Shown here: positions 19,721 to 28,872 of the stretch, one piece after another | How positions within the stretch are numbered: position 1 is the first letter of the stretch | Layout of the letters: each line of letters begins with the position of its first letter | DNA from: [Eubacterium] yurii subsp. margaretiae ATCC 43715 | Lineage (GTDB): Bacteria > Bacillota > Clostridia > Peptostreptococcales > Filifactoraceae | Length of the DNA: 64,000 nucleotides | Assembly (NCBI GenBank): GCA_000146855.1 | Contig: GL405246.1 | Span: 1,735,438 to 1,799,437, forward strand | Direction of reading: 5' to 3' | Translations under genes and position numbers: made by a program | The notes under the pieces: model-generated | What the model saw: the letters and a program-made list of their open reading frames with translations, nothing else | The model's database searches: none | What the model was told of the DNA's origin: nothing

Positions 19721-20305
19721 TTAAATCACTCCTGCTTTTTCAAAATGTTTTTTAAGTATCCTTGTTGCAACAAATGCTCCTATACAAGCAAGAACAAAAG
19801 TTATCAAGCCAAATCCTACTGCCCACGAAACTTTGAAATAAGATAATGCTTCATTTATTTGTGCTTCGCTCATTTTCCATTTTGATGCTCTTTCCACAAA
19901 AGAAGCTGTCCCAAATAAAATCACAGGAATTACTGTTCCTAAAAAATCTGCTAATGCAAATGTCCCATATCCAATAATCATTCGTCCCTTACTCTCATAA
20001 TTTCCTATAATCAAATCACATATAATTCCACCGATTACAGCAAAGACTGCATGAGGCAAATGTCCTCCTGACAACGCAATTAAGCCAAGAAGCGTTCCTG
20101 ATATTGTAAATACGCCCTTCTTTTTAACTTTTACAGCCATAAGAATATAAACGGTGGCAGCTACCATAAAGCTAACTCCTGAAGCAATAAATCCTCCTAT
20201 AACTGTTGTCGCCATAGCAAAACCAGCTGCCATGTATATGAAAATTCCAATTGCATTAAAAATTCCGATTGTAATAAAATCACGACCATTTAATTTGTTT
20301 TTCAT
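19721..20305 (-). CDS. MptD/Trep_Strep-family ECF transporter substrate-binding (S) component
   Basis: 194 residues, about five or six membrane helices, matching the putative ECF S-component family Trep_Strep/MptD: NGRDFITIGIFNAIGIFIYM at the N-terminus, where the S component docks to EcfT, and LSGGHLPHAVFAVIGG in the middle. S components bind the small-molecule substrate inside the membrane. It is the last gene of a five-gene transport operon, 10 bases after EcfT. The substrate is not known from sequence; the neighbouring half-transporters point to an iron chelate or related small molecule (inference). Confidence 0.8.
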   Translation of the reverse strand: MKNKLNGRDFITIGIFNAIGIFIYMAAGFAMATTVIGGFIASGVSFMVAATVYILMAVKVKKKGVFTISGTLLGLIALSGGHLPHAVFAVIGGIICDLIIGNYESKGRMIIGYGTFALADFLGTVIPVILFGTASFVERASKWKMSEAQINEALSYFKVSWAVGFGLITFVLACIGAFVATRILKKHFEKAGVI

Positions 20306-20315
20306 AAAAGTCCTC

Positions 20316-21020
20316 CTAATAAATTTTCTGTATTACTATTACAAGAGCAATCATCAAAGCTCCTAATAGTCCAATCATTAAGTCTGTTTTTCTAAACCGC
20401 AATTCTGTTAATGTTACCCTCTTCTCATCACTATCAAGTCCTCTAATAAGTGCTGAAGCTGACAGTTCATCTGAAATCTTAATCATTCTCATTAAAAGCG
20501 GAACAAGCGTATATTCAATGTGTTTAATTGGATGTAGCAATGGGAAAAATCTGCTTGTTACAATTCCTCGAATCTTCATATTCTCTTTTAATGCCTTGAG
20601 TTCTATTTTTATAGTTGGTACAAACCTAAGCAAAACACTAAAAGGTATACCAATGCTTCTTGGTACTTTCATTCTATTTAACGCTTCCAGCATTTCACTT
20701 ACACTTGTAGTCTTTGTTATATATCCGCCAAACATAGCGATTAAGGTCATTCTTGATGCAAAGTAAATAAACATATATATTGCAAATACGATGCTTGCTT
20801 GACAAAACTTTCCAAGCCCTAACTCTATGCAGTATAAAAGCACAAAAAACAAAATAAAGCGTAACGCTCTTTTCCACATCCCGCTATATAAATATAGAAA
20901 AAAGGCAAAAACAATTAGTACAAAAAGTAGAATTGTATCGCTTATAAAAAAACTCGTGAATCCAACAATTGGAAGTAGCGTAAGTTTTATTCTCGGATCT
21001 ATGTTTTTTTTATCTGCCAA
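20316..21020 (-). CDS. ECF transporter transmembrane (T) component, EcfT/CbiQ family
   Basis: 234 residues with four to five membrane helices in the first half. The cytoplasmic coupling helices carry the paired Ala-Arg-Gly-like motifs of EcfT, here KIRGIV and ALIRGLDSDEKRV (about 145 and 190), which contact the ATPase. It overlaps the ATPase gene by 11 bases, so translation is probably coupled. This subunit bridges the S component and the fused double ATPase encoded upstream. Confidence 0.85.
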   Translation of the reverse strand: MADKKNIDPRIKLTLLPIVGFTSFFISDTILLFVLIVFAFFLYLYSGMWKRALRFILFFVLLYCIELGLGKFCQASIVFAIYMFIYFASRMTLIAMFGGYITKTTSVSEMLEALNRMKVPRSIGIPFSVLLRFVPTIKIELKALKENMKIRGIVTSRFFPLLHPIKHIEYTLVPLLMRMIKISDELSASALIRGLDSDEKRVTLTELRFRKTDLMIGLLGALMIALVIVIQKIY

Positions 21021-22527
21021 TCTTTCTGCCTCCTCTCATCTTGTCTAATATGAGAAATTTATTACTTTCACTCATATTCAAAACCTTTTCTATTTTTCCA
21101 TCTCCCATTACCCATAACTTGCTCACTGTGTTTGCTAAAAACTCAAAATCATGACTTATTACCAAAACAGTTGTCCCATTTTTTAATTGTTCTTCAATCA
21201 GTTTTGCAACTGAAAGCATTGAATCTTTATCACAACCTGATGTTGGTTCATCATAAATAAAAACTTTTGCCTGTTTCATCATTCCACAAGCTATTGTAAG
21301 TCTTTGTTTTTCTCCTCTTGATAAAGCAAACGGATGCTTATCAATATATTTATATAAGCCAAGTACATTCAAAATAGACTTTGCCTTTTGGGTATTTTCT
21401 TTTTTATCTTTACTTGAAAGACCAAGTAGCATTTCATCAAGTACGCTTTCCGAAAACAACTGATAGTCTGAATCTTGAAAGACAAAATATGACATATCCA
21501 TTAAATCTTTATGATTCAATTCTTTATCTTTTCCCGCCCATATTGTTCCCTCTTTTATCTTCTCAAGTCCTGAAATCACTCTTGCAAATGTAGTTTTCCC
21601 GGTACCATTTAACCCAATAAGACCAATGGCTTTTCCGCACTCCACACTGAAATCAAGATGATTTAAGATATATTGGTTTTGCTTATTTCCAACCTTAGTT
21701 GCACTTGGGTAACAAAATTTCAAGCCTTTTCCACTGATGCTTTCATCATTTAATTGATATGAATCTTTCTTCTCACTTATCCTGTATTCTTCTAATTCAA
21801 GAGTTCTTAGTCCATTCTCATCCCAAAACTCTTGGTTAAGAGAAATAACTTTTTCACGACGCAAGTCCTGTGCAATTTCTCCATCTTTCATCAAAAGAAA
21901 ACGGTCAAATAAAGACTTTACATAGTACAAACGATGTTCAATTAGAACAACCGTTGTTCCTTTTTTCTTTAATTTCTCCAAAATTAAAAATAGGTCAAAT
22001 GTTGCTTTCATATCCAAATTTGCTGAAGGCTCATCTAAAATTAAAACTTTCGGATTCATTGCATAGATGCTTGCAATAGCTATCTTTTGTTTCTGCCCGC
22101 TTGATAATTCAAAAACAGATTTTCCTTTCAGTTCCTCAATATCCAATTCTGCGTATACTTCATCTACTCTCTGTTTGATTTCATCTCTTGATTTGCAGAT
22201 GGTTTGAAGCCCAAAAGCTATTTCTTCATCTGTTGTTGTCGTGAAAAACTGACTTCTTGGATCTTGAAATACAGTCCCTACAATATGTCCTACTTCATGA
22301 AGCAATAGTTTGCTTATATCCTTTCCATACGCAAAGGCTTCTCCTTGCATTTTGCCTTTGTAATAATGTGGAATAAGACCATTCATCACGCTTCCAAGAG
22401 TGCTTTTCCCACTTCCACTTTTCCCTGAAATTAAAACAAATTCACCTTTTTCAATTTCAAGATTGATATTTTTTAAAGCAGTTCGTCCATCTTCCCATTC
22501 ATAAGAAACATCTTTTAACAAAATCAT
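21010..22527 (-). CDS. ECF-type ATPase with two fused nucleotide-binding domains
   Basis: About 505 residues. NBD1 has Walker A GKSGSGKST, signature LSSGQKQK and Walker B VLILDEPSANLD; NBD2 has GLNGTGKTT, signature LSRGEKQR and VFIYDEPTSGCD. It is thus a fused EcfA1-EcfA2 pair. I place the start at ATG 22527..22525 (MILLKDVSYEWEDG), two bases after the stop of the preceding gene and behind GGGGT. An upstream ATG at 22554 lies inside the preceding gene and would add nine residues without a good ribosome site. It powers the S/T module encoded downstream. Confidence 0.88.
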   Translation of the reverse strand: MILLKDVSYEWEDGRTALKNINLEIEKGEFVLISGKSGSGKSTLGSVMNGLIPHYYKGKMQGEAFAYGKDISKLLLHEVGHIVGTVFQDPRSQFFTTTTDEEIAFGLQTICKSRDEIKQRVDEVYAELDIEELKGKSVFELSSGQKQKIAIASIYAMNPKVLILDEPSANLDMKATFDLFLILEKLKKKGTTVVLIEHRLYYVKSLFDRFLLMKDGEIAQDLRREKVISLNQEFWDENGLRTLELEEYRISEKKDSYQLNDESISGKGLKFCYPSATKVGNKQNQYILNHLDFSVECGKAIGLIGLNGTGKTTFARVISGLEKIKEGTIWAGKDKELNHKDLMDMSYFVFQDSDYQLFSESVLDEMLLGLSSKDKKENTQKAKSILNVLGLYKYIDKHPFALSRGEKQRLTIACGMMKQAKVFIYDEPTSGCDKDSMLSVAKLIEEQLKNGTTVLVISHDFEFLANTVSKLWVMGDGKIEKVLNMSESNKFLILDKMRGGRKIGR

Positions 22528-22529
22528 GA

Positions 22530-24239
22530 TTATACCCCATACTGTGCTTTCCATAATTTTTTGTAGTACCCATCTTTCTCTAAAAGTTCCCTGTGATTTC
22601 CTTTTTCCAATAGTTTTCCTTTTTGGAACACAAGAATTTGATCTGCCTTTTGAATGGTTCTTAAATGATGAGCAATCACAAGAACAGTTCTGTCCTTTGC
22701 AAGCTCTGTAATGGCATCTTGTATCAGCGACTCATTGACAGGGTCAACATTACTTGTCATCTCATCAAGAATTAAAATCGGCGCATCTTTCAAAAACGCT
22801 CTTGCAATGGATATTCTCTGTCTTTGTCCGCCTGACAATATTCCGCCGTTTTCGCCAATATCCGTTTCATAACCTTTTGGTAAACTCATAATGAAATCAT
22901 GTATCCTTGCTTTCTTTGCAGCTTTAATGATTTCCTCTTTTGTAGCTCCTTTTTTACCTACTCTGATATTTTCTTCAATCGTGTTATCAAACAGTTGAAC
23001 ATTCTGCATAACAATGCTGATACGATCTAAAAGCTCATCATAAGGAATATCTCTTATATCAATTCCTCCGAGTGTAATTTTCCCTTTATGCACATCATAA
23101 AATCTTAGAAGTAAGTTGGTTATAGTAGTCTTTCCACTACCTGATTCTCCAACTAAGGCTGTCATTGTTTTTTCATCAATATCAAAACTTAAATTTTCCA
23201 TTTTAAATTCATCTTTTTCATAGGAAAAACCAATGTTTTCAAAAGCTATATCATTATCTTTCGGAACAATTCCATTCACTTTATCCGGGATTACATCTGC
23301 ATATAAAATTCTTGAAAGTCTTTCGTAACTATCTATCGCCGAAACATAGTACATATAGTGTTGTTCCATAGAAGCGAACGGCTTATAAAACTCTTTTGAA
23401 ATTACTGCAAAGATAATAAAATGAAGTACATCAAGACTTCCCTTTGTAACAAGTATTGCTCCTGTAATTAAAAGAACTAAATATCCAATATCCAGTAAAA
23501 AACCAAATATAGATAGCTGTTTTGCCTTGAATCTTGAAGCTACTTTACTTGTTTCTCCAAACTTTTTTGTCTTATTCATAAGCTCATTATCCAAGCTCTT
23601 ATTGTTTGAAAAACTCTTTAATACAGGTATTCCTCTAACATATTCAACAAATAAGCTAACCATATCAAGAAGTGCTGAATTGTTCTGATTTTCCATTTTT
23701 TCAGATTGCTTAATTGTCATATATAGAAAGGCAAGTGCAATTGGAACGGATACTGCCATTATCAGTGCCAACTTTATATCAATACTTGCAAGACCAACAA
23801 ATACGACTGCACCTATCAAAAAATCGCCAAACATTCTTGACCACATGTGTCCTACAACAAGGGACATATTATCAACATCTTTGTGTAAAATTGTATTGAT
23901 TTCTCCCAATCTTTCATTTGTATAAAAACCTAAGCTGAATTTCTTTAATTTGATAATCATGCGTTCTCTGATTTGCTGAACAATATCAAAACCTGCACTA
24001 TGCTTTTTCATATCTGCGACCATATTACAAATACCTTTGAACACTACAAGTAATCCAATCGCAATAAAATATTTATATAGGCTTGCTAAGCTCGTTCCAT
24101 CAAAGATTTGGAACAGTATAGAAAATACGATAACAATCATAGCTATGGAGCTTAGTCCATAAAGGGCAAAGAATATACTTGATATAATCAAATCTCTCTT
24201 CCCGGTTTTTGTAAGTAGTTTTAACATTTCTCTAAACAT
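22530..24239 (-). CDS. ABC half-transporter (exporter fold), second of a pair
   Basis: 569 residues: six-helix membrane domain (about 15-300) and C-terminal NBD with Walker A GESGSGKTT, Q-loop VMQNVQLFD, signature LSGGQRQR and Walker B LILDEMTSNVD. The position after Walker B is Met rather than the catalytic Glu (DEM; the D-E pair is kept). It overlaps the first half-transporter by 8 bases, so the two probably form a heterodimer. Pairs of this fold next to an MptD-type S component are found in siderophore loci, where they act as importers (IrtAB and YbtPQ are the known precedents). Import direction is inference. Confidence 0.85.
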   Translation of the reverse strand: MFREMLKLLTKTGKRDLIISSIFFALYGLSSIAMIVIVFSILFQIFDGTSLASLYKYFIAIGLLVVFKGICNMVADMKKHSAGFDIVQQIRERMIIKLKKFSLGFYTNERLGEINTILHKDVDNMSLVVGHMWSRMFGDFLIGAVVFVGLASIDIKLALIMAVSVPIALAFLYMTIKQSEKMENQNNSALLDMVSLFVEYVRGIPVLKSFSNNKSLDNELMNKTKKFGETSKVASRFKAKQLSIFGFLLDIGYLVLLITGAILVTKGSLDVLHFIIFAVISKEFYKPFASMEQHYMYYVSAIDSYERLSRILYADVIPDKVNGIVPKDNDIAFENIGFSYEKDEFKMENLSFDIDEKTMTALVGESGSGKTTITNLLLRFYDVHKGKITLGGIDIRDIPYDELLDRISIVMQNVQLFDNTIEENIRVGKKGATKEEIIKAAKKARIHDFIMSLPKGYETDIGENGGILSGGQRQRISIARAFLKDAPILILDEMTSNVDPVNESLIQDAITELAKDRTVLVIAHHLRTIQKADQILVFQKGKLLEKGNHRELLEKDGYYKKLWKAQYGV

Positions 24240-25989
24240 TTTCTGTTACCACCTCTTTCAAATTCCATCTATCTACCTTGTTCTGTGCTTCCACCATATC
24301 CTTATAAAACTCACATCTTTTCATCAGCTCTTCATGGCTTCCTGCATCAAGAACAACACCCTTATTCATAACTATAATTTGGTCTGAATCTCTAATCGTA
24401 TTTAGATGATGAGCAATTGTAATGATGGTTTTATCCTTACTTAAATCATCAATCGCTTCACCTATTAGTCTTTCATTTTCACTATCAACAGCTGCCATTG
24501 CTTCATCTAATATCAAAATCGGTGCATTTTTAAGTATCATTCTTGCTATGGAGATTCTTTGTTTTTCTCCACCGGATAACTTAACTCCCATTTCACCTAC
24601 TCGTGTTTCATATCCATTTGGTAAAGCAGAAATAAAATCATGGCATCTTGCTTTTTTAGCTGCTTCTATGACTTCTTCTTTTGTTGCATTTAATTTTCCG
24701 ATTGCTATATTTTCAAAAATGCTTAAATCAAAAAGGATAACTTCTTGTTGCACACTACCAATCAGCATTGATATATTTTCTTGACTATATTCTTTTATGT
24801 CTTTTCCATTTATCAGTATTTGTCCTTCGTCTGCATCCCAAAATCCCATAAGCAAATTAGATACAGTACTTTTCCCACAACCGCTTGCTCCTACAAAGGC
24901 ATTCAAACTATTTTTCTTAAAAGTCAAATTGATATTTTTAAGCTCAAATCCATCTTTTCCGTATGCAAAATTCACATCTTTAAATTCTATGTTTCCAAAT
25001 TCTAAACCTTGTTCTGTCTTTTTGTTTGGAAGTGGAACTGTTAAAACTTTTTCAATCGCCTTTAATGCCTCCCTAAACACAATAGTAAAATGTTGCAATG
25101 TAGCTGTCTTACTTATAGATGCAGTAAACGCAGATGATAAAATAATTGCAAGGATAAAATTAGGCGTTGTAATATTTCCCTGATAAAGAAAGATACTTCC
25201 CAAAATCATGACAATTACCACTCCAATTTCCATAAATATGTCAATGAGTCCCATTGGAATTGTAATTGCTCCCATGCTCTTTTTAACCCAGTAAATATAT
25301 TCTCTTGCCGTTTTTAATGTTCTTTCACTAATTTCCTCTTCTTTAGCAAAAGCCTTAATAACAGAAATATTTTTTACATATTCCATTAGCTCTTCTCTCA
25401 TCTTGTTTTCATGGTTAAAGTAAATAGCAAAGTTTTTATCCATTGTTTTCTGTGAAAGAACTTTTACCAAATACATGAGTGGAACTCCGGCAATCATTCC
25501 AAGAGCAAGACGCCAATCCACAAAAATCATGGCTATGAAAATGATAGTAGGCAGAAGTGTAACTGACATTATTTCAGGAAGACCATGGGCAAGGTATACT
25601 TCCACTTGCTCTACATCATGCTGAACAATGTTCGTTAGCTCCCCGGTATTATGTTCTTTGAAAAATCCCAAACTTAGTTTTTTTAGATGCCCGATAATAT
25701 CTACCCTAAGTTCTGTCAATTTTTCGTATGCTTTCTCATGAGCAACCTTTGTTGCAAAATAGTAAAACACGCCTTTTAATACAAACGATATAAAGATTCC
25801 CAAGAATATATACTTTAAATTCCCTTCATTAATATAGTTTGTGATTAAAGAACTAATCAAATATACAAGTAAGATTTGTGGTATCAAATCAAATACTATT
25901 TTTAAAGCAAGAAGTAAATTGGATAAGCCGTTTTTCCCAATCACTTTTTTTCTTAATTCTTTTTCCGGCATGAACAATTCTCCTTTCAA
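24232..25989 (-). CDS. ABC half-transporter (exporter fold), first of a pair
   Basis: 585 residues with six membrane helices and an NBD: Walker A GASGCGKST, VQQEVILFD Q-loop, signature LSGGEKQR and Walker B LILDEAMAAVD, an intact canonical site. The first cytoplasmic loop has the NTGELTNIVQHDVEQVE coupling-helix pattern of half-transporters. The ATG is preceded by AAAGGAGAA. This is the first gene of the ECF/ABC operon, directly downstream of the palindromic operator at 25998-26021. A second ATG (MPEKELRK) six codons on is an alternative start. Confidence 0.85.
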   Translation of the reverse strand: MKGELFMPEKELRKKVIGKNGLSNLLLALKIVFDLIPQILLVYLISSLITNYINEGNLKYIFLGIFISFVLKGVFYYFATKVAHEKAYEKLTELRVDIIGHLKKLSLGFFKEHNTGELTNIVQHDVEQVEVYLAHGLPEIMSVTLLPTIIFIAMIFVDWRLALGMIAGVPLMYLVKVLSQKTMDKNFAIYFNHENKMREELMEYVKNISVIKAFAKEEEISERTLKTAREYIYWVKKSMGAITIPMGLIDIFMEIGVVIVMILGSIFLYQGNITTPNFILAIILSSAFTASISKTATLQHFTIVFREALKAIEKVLTVPLPNKKTEQGLEFGNIEFKDVNFAYGKDGFELKNINLTFKKNSLNAFVGASGCGKSTVSNLLMGFWDADEGQILINGKDIKEYSQENISMLIGSVQQEVILFDLSIFENIAIGKLNATKEEVIEAAKKARCHDFISALPNGYETRVGEMGVKLSGGEKQRISIARMILKNAPILILDEAMAAVDSENERLIGEAIDDLSKDKTIITIAHHLNTIRDSDQIIVMNKGVVLDAGSHEELMKRCEFYKDMVEAQNKVDRWNLKEVVTENV

Positions 25990-25997
25990 AATTGAAT

Positions 25998-26021
25998 AAT
26001 ATTGAATTTTAATTCAATATT
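25998..26021. promoter_or_regulatory. Palindromic TetR operator before the ECF/ABC operon
   Basis: AATATTGAATT (25998-26008) and its exact complement AATTCAATATT (26011-26021) are separated by two bases. The same half-site recurs in the tetR promoter (26699-26709). On the minus strand a weak promoter, CTTAAT with a 17-base spacer and TATTAT, overlaps the palindrome, so a bound repressor would block the operon. Confidence 0.65.
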
Positions 26022-26034
26022 AAGCTTTAAAGTA

Positions 26035-26059
26035 AGACTTTGCTGATTACGCAAAGTCT
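26035..26059 (-). terminator. Hairpin after tetR
   Basis: AGACTTTGC (26035-26043) pairs perfectly with GCAAAGTCT (26051-26059) around seven bases. On the minus strand TTACTTT follows; on the plus strand ATTTTTT follows. It separates tetR from the operon it probably controls. Confidence 0.6.
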
Positions 26060-26074
26060 ATTTTTTAGTGCTGA

Positions 26075-26647
26075 TTATAGAGATTCCACTCCCTTGTAAT
26101 AACACCTTGCAATAAGTTTTAGCATATCTTTTGCCCACTTTTCACTTTGATAGTGCCTTGCTATTTCAAGAAGCCCCTCTGTAAAGTTACTGGCTAAAAT
26201 ATGGGCAAGCATTGGATCATATTCCTGTTTCGATTGTCTTTTTAAACTTACTTCAATATGAACCTGCATTTGCGATATGAGTTTTTGTTTTGCTTCTGTA
26301 TGCTTTGTACCTGAGCTTTTATCCATTAAAATAATTAACTTCTTACGCTCTTTTAAAAGTTCATGAATATAATTTTCTCCAACTTCATCAAACCTTTCAG
26401 AAGCAGAACCTTTTTCCAAAGATTCTTCCTCATTAAAAGCTGACTCGAAGTTTATATAAACAGAACTTACTACTGCATCAAACAAAACTTCCTTATTTTT
26501 GAAATAGGTATAAATTAGTGCCACAGGAATATCTGCTTCTTTTGCAATTTCTGTTAATTTGGCACCTCTATAATCCTTTTTATAAAACACTTTTTCTGCT
26601 GCTTCAAGTATTCTATTTCTAACTTCTTCTTTTAATACTTGTGCCAT
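26075..26647 (-). CDS. TetR-family repressor of the ECF/ABC operon
   Basis: 190 residues. The N-terminal helix-turn-helix reads ILEAAEKVFYKKDYRGAKLT...IPVALIYTYFKNKEVLFDAV, typical of TetR; the C-terminal ligand and dimer domain is not assignable. It has its own promoter with the operator half-site in the spacer, and a matching palindrome stands before the transporter operon. Autorepression and control of the operon are therefore likely. The effector may be the transported compound (inference). Confidence 0.85.
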   Translation of the reverse strand: MAQVLKEEVRNRILEAAEKVFYKKDYRGAKLTEIAKEADIPVALIYTYFKNKEVLFDAVVSSVYINFESAFNEEESLEKGSASERFDEVGENYIHELLKERKKLIILMDKSSGTKHTEAKQKLISQMQVHIEVSLKRQSKQEYDPMLAHILASNFTEGLLEIARHYQSEKWAKDMLKLIARCYYKGVESL

Positions 26648-26667
26648 AGCACACCTCTTTTTATCAC

Positions 26668-26715
26668 AATACTGAATTTATATTTAATAATAAATTAAAA
26701 TTCAATATTTGTCAA
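26668..26715 (-). promoter_or_regulatory. tetR promoter with overlapping operator
   Basis: Minus strand: TTGACA (26715-26710), 17-base spacer, TATTAT (26692-26687). The spacer contains AATATTGAATT, the half-site of the 25998 palindrome, and a second half-site AAATTCAGTATT lies downstream at 26679-26668. The -35 box coincides with the stop codon of the recombinase remnant. Confidence 0.7.
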
Positions 26716-27044
26716 GTTAACTTTGTTTCCATATTTTCATACTCACTTATCGGTATCCCTGCTCTTTTCAAACTCCTTAGCCTTTCCTGTTTTTTCTCTT
26801 CTCTCCTTGCCTTATATCTGTCCTCATATTCTTTTTGCTTGCCATTTACTTTACACTTCAAATAATTTTGATGGAGTCTGTCCTTTCTCTCATTGATTTT
26901 TCGTTCTTTGTCATCAAGTTTTAGCCGTTCTTCTTCGGTTAATTCTTCTTTTGGCAGTTTATAATTTCCGATAAAGTTAAAATATATTTCTATCTTTTGT
27001 TTTGATGTAGCCCATATCTTAATTTTGTTGATGATAGGCAGGAT
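26712..27044 (-). pseudogene. C-terminal remnant of a large serine recombinase (DUF4368 region)
   Basis: An open frame of 110 codons with no start, preceded in frame by TAG (27047..27045). It reads IWATSKQKIEIYFNFIGNY, then a charged helix (KDRLHQNYLKCKVNGKQK, EYEDRYKARREEKK) and ends in TGA at 26714..26712. This is the pattern I know from the DUF4368 C-terminus of serine recombinases in Tn4451/Tn916-type elements. The catalytic resolvase and zinc-ribbon domains are missing, so it cannot be active. It suggests the neighbouring TetR-ABC-ECF cluster arrived on, or was hit by, a mobile element. Confidence 0.6.
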
Positions 27045-27294
27045 CTATTTTTTCTGCTTTCAAAATCTTCGCTATTTTATATAGTGATGAAGTATCCTTC
27101 TTAATTCTATTACTCCTGATGTAGCTTTGAGAGTTGTAATGTGATGACTGAAAATAAATCTGCAGTATTATATCTTTGTTTGAGCGTTTAGAAAGTATCT
27201 GACCTTTTTGTGTACTCTTAAAACCTTGCAAAGTAAGAAGATTAAATATTTCATAACATCCTTTTAGAAATATATCCCTTATTTTTTCAATCAT
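27019..27294 (-). CDS. Small protein of unknown function, possibly truncated
   Basis: 91 residues starting MIEKIRDIFLKGC, with a TLQGFKSTQKGQILSKR stretch and IILQIYFQSSHYNSQSY. The pattern (GFK..KG followed by a beta strand with QSSHYN) recalls DUF4304-like proteins but I cannot assign it. Its 3' end overlaps the recombinase remnant in another frame, so the last dozen codons may be junction sequence. AGGAGTG lies a few bases before the ATG, which supports translation. Confidence 0.45.
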   Translation of the reverse strand: MIEKIRDIFLKGCYEIFNLLTLQGFKSTQKGQILSKRSNKDIILQIYFQSSHYNSQSYIRSNRIKKDTSSLYKIAKILKAEKIDPAYHQQN

Positions 27295-27363
27295 AACACA
27301 CTCCTATATCTCACTTTATTATCTTATGATTTCAAACTTTAATAGAAAACTTAGCTTCTATCT

Positions 27364-27480
27364 AATACTAATCACCATTTATAATGTCATATATCTAAAG
27401 TTATTGAAATATTATTTTTTTAGTTTTCGACAACTTATCCTTAATATATTTTAGGACAATTCAATTGGTTTTTAGTATAA
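27364..27480 (+). repeat. MITE-like repeat family B, copy 2
   Basis: Homologous to 2810-2928 along its whole length: same left end (AATACTAATCACCATTTATA), interior TTAATATATTTTAGGACAAT and right end GGTTTTTAGTATAA. It ends 15 bases before the MATE gene's stop codon. Confidence 0.7.
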
Positions 27481-27494
27481 ATTTTTTATAAACT

Positions 27495-28871
27495 TTAAAT
27501 GCCATCTTTTTTGCATTTATCATTAGAAAATTTTATTTTACTAACTACGATAACATCTAACCCAAATGACAAAACATCTGCCACTGGTTGAAGCAAATAT
27601 ATTCCAAATTGCCCAAACATATTTGACAAAATATATAATAACGGAATATAAAATATTCCTTGTCGTGAAATTGAAATAATTGATGCCCAAAAATATTGTC
27701 CAATATTTTGCATTAGCATACTACTAATCGCAAAGTATCCTAAAAGCGGCAATGTAATACATTGCATACGCAGTATCTCAGAACCGACTAAAATAACTTC
27801 ATTATCATTTGACATTGTTTTAATAAGCAGTTCAGAAAAAAGATATAACAAAATTGCCGCCATAATTAAAAATAAAGTACCTCCTACTACTGCAAATTTA
27901 AAAGCCTTTTTAACTCTATCATATTTCTTTGCACCGTAATTCATTGCACAGATAGGTTGAAACCCCTGCCCCCAGCCTATCATTATCATATATGCTAATG
28001 CTACTATCCTTGAACTTATTGTTAATGCTGCTATAACACCATCACCATATTTTGAGGCTACAACATTAAGTAAAATTAAAGCGATACTTGTAATAGATTG
28101 TCTTGAAAAATTAGGCATTCCTCCTGCCAAAATATGATATACTCTATCTTTATTTATTCTTGCTTTTTTTAAGTCAACAGCAATATTTCCATTTTTTCCT
28201 GATAAATTCGTTAATACGATGCACCCTGTAATTTGTCCTATCAATGTTGCATATCCGGCTCCAATAAACCCGAATTTAAACACAAACATCAATACAGGAT
28301 CCAGAACCATATTGACAGCCATTCCTATAAGCAATCCTGTCATTCCATCTTTTACATTCCCACAAAGTCTTAATTGATTGTAAAGCGTAACAGAATAAAG
28401 ACCAAATGGAATGCTGATAATAATTACCTTTAGATACTCCACTGTAAAATTCAACAAGTTTTTTGAAGCACTTGCTCCTATAAATTTCGACAATGGTAAA
28501 ACTAAAAACCAAGATAAAATAGCTATTAAAATACCAATGACAATAGAAAAGAGAATTCCAATAGACGATATAATTTCTGCTTCCTTTTCTTCATTTTCTC
28601 CAATCTTTTTCGACATTATGTTTCCACTTCCATACCCAAACCAAAATCCAATAGCTTGAATAAAACTCATAAAGCTAAACACAATACCGATAGCAGCTGT
28701 CATGGATTTATTATTTAAAATACCGACAAAAAATGTATCAGTCAGATTATAAATTACCATGACGAGCATACCTATAATGGTAGGAATGGACGTTTTCACT
28801 AATAATAGTAGAACATCATCATTTAAAATAGCTTTTCTTCTACGTTCTTTTTTATTATTACTTGAGTTCAT
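27495..28871 (-). CDS. MATE-family multidrug/cation efflux transporter
   Basis: 458 residues with twelve predicted helices. The N-terminal half starts with LLVKTSIPTIIGMLVMVIYN followed by TDTFFVG, the family's first-helix signature; the second half has GWGQGFQPICAMNYGAKKY, a MATE hallmark. Such pumps expel drugs or metabolites in exchange for Na+ or H+. It starts one base after the stop of the phosphotransferase-like gene, with AGAGGG inside that gene's end, so the two are translationally coupled. Substrate unknown; the operon suggests a toxic compound that is also modified. Confidence 0.9.
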   Translation of the reverse strand: MNSSNNKKERRRKAILNDDVLLLLVKTSIPTIIGMLVMVIYNLTDTFFVGILNNKSMTAAIGIVFSFMSFIQAIGFWFGYGSGNIMSKKIGENEEKEAEIISSIGILFSIVIGILIAILSWFLVLPLSKFIGASASKNLLNFTVEYLKVIIISIPFGLYSVTLYNQLRLCGNVKDGMTGLLIGMAVNMVLDPVLMFVFKFGFIGAGYATLIGQITGCIVLTNLSGKNGNIAVDLKKARINKDRVYHILAGGMPNFSRQSITSIALILLNVVASKYGDGVIAALTISSRIVALAYMIMIGWGQGFQPICAMNYGAKKYDRVKKAFKFAVVGGTLFLIMAAILLYLFSELLIKTMSNDNEVILVGSEILRMQCITLPLLGYFAISSMLMQNIGQYFWASIISISRQGIFYIPLLYILSNMFGQFGIYLLQPVADVLSFGLDVIVVSKIKFSNDKCKKDGI

Positions 28872-28872
28872 G

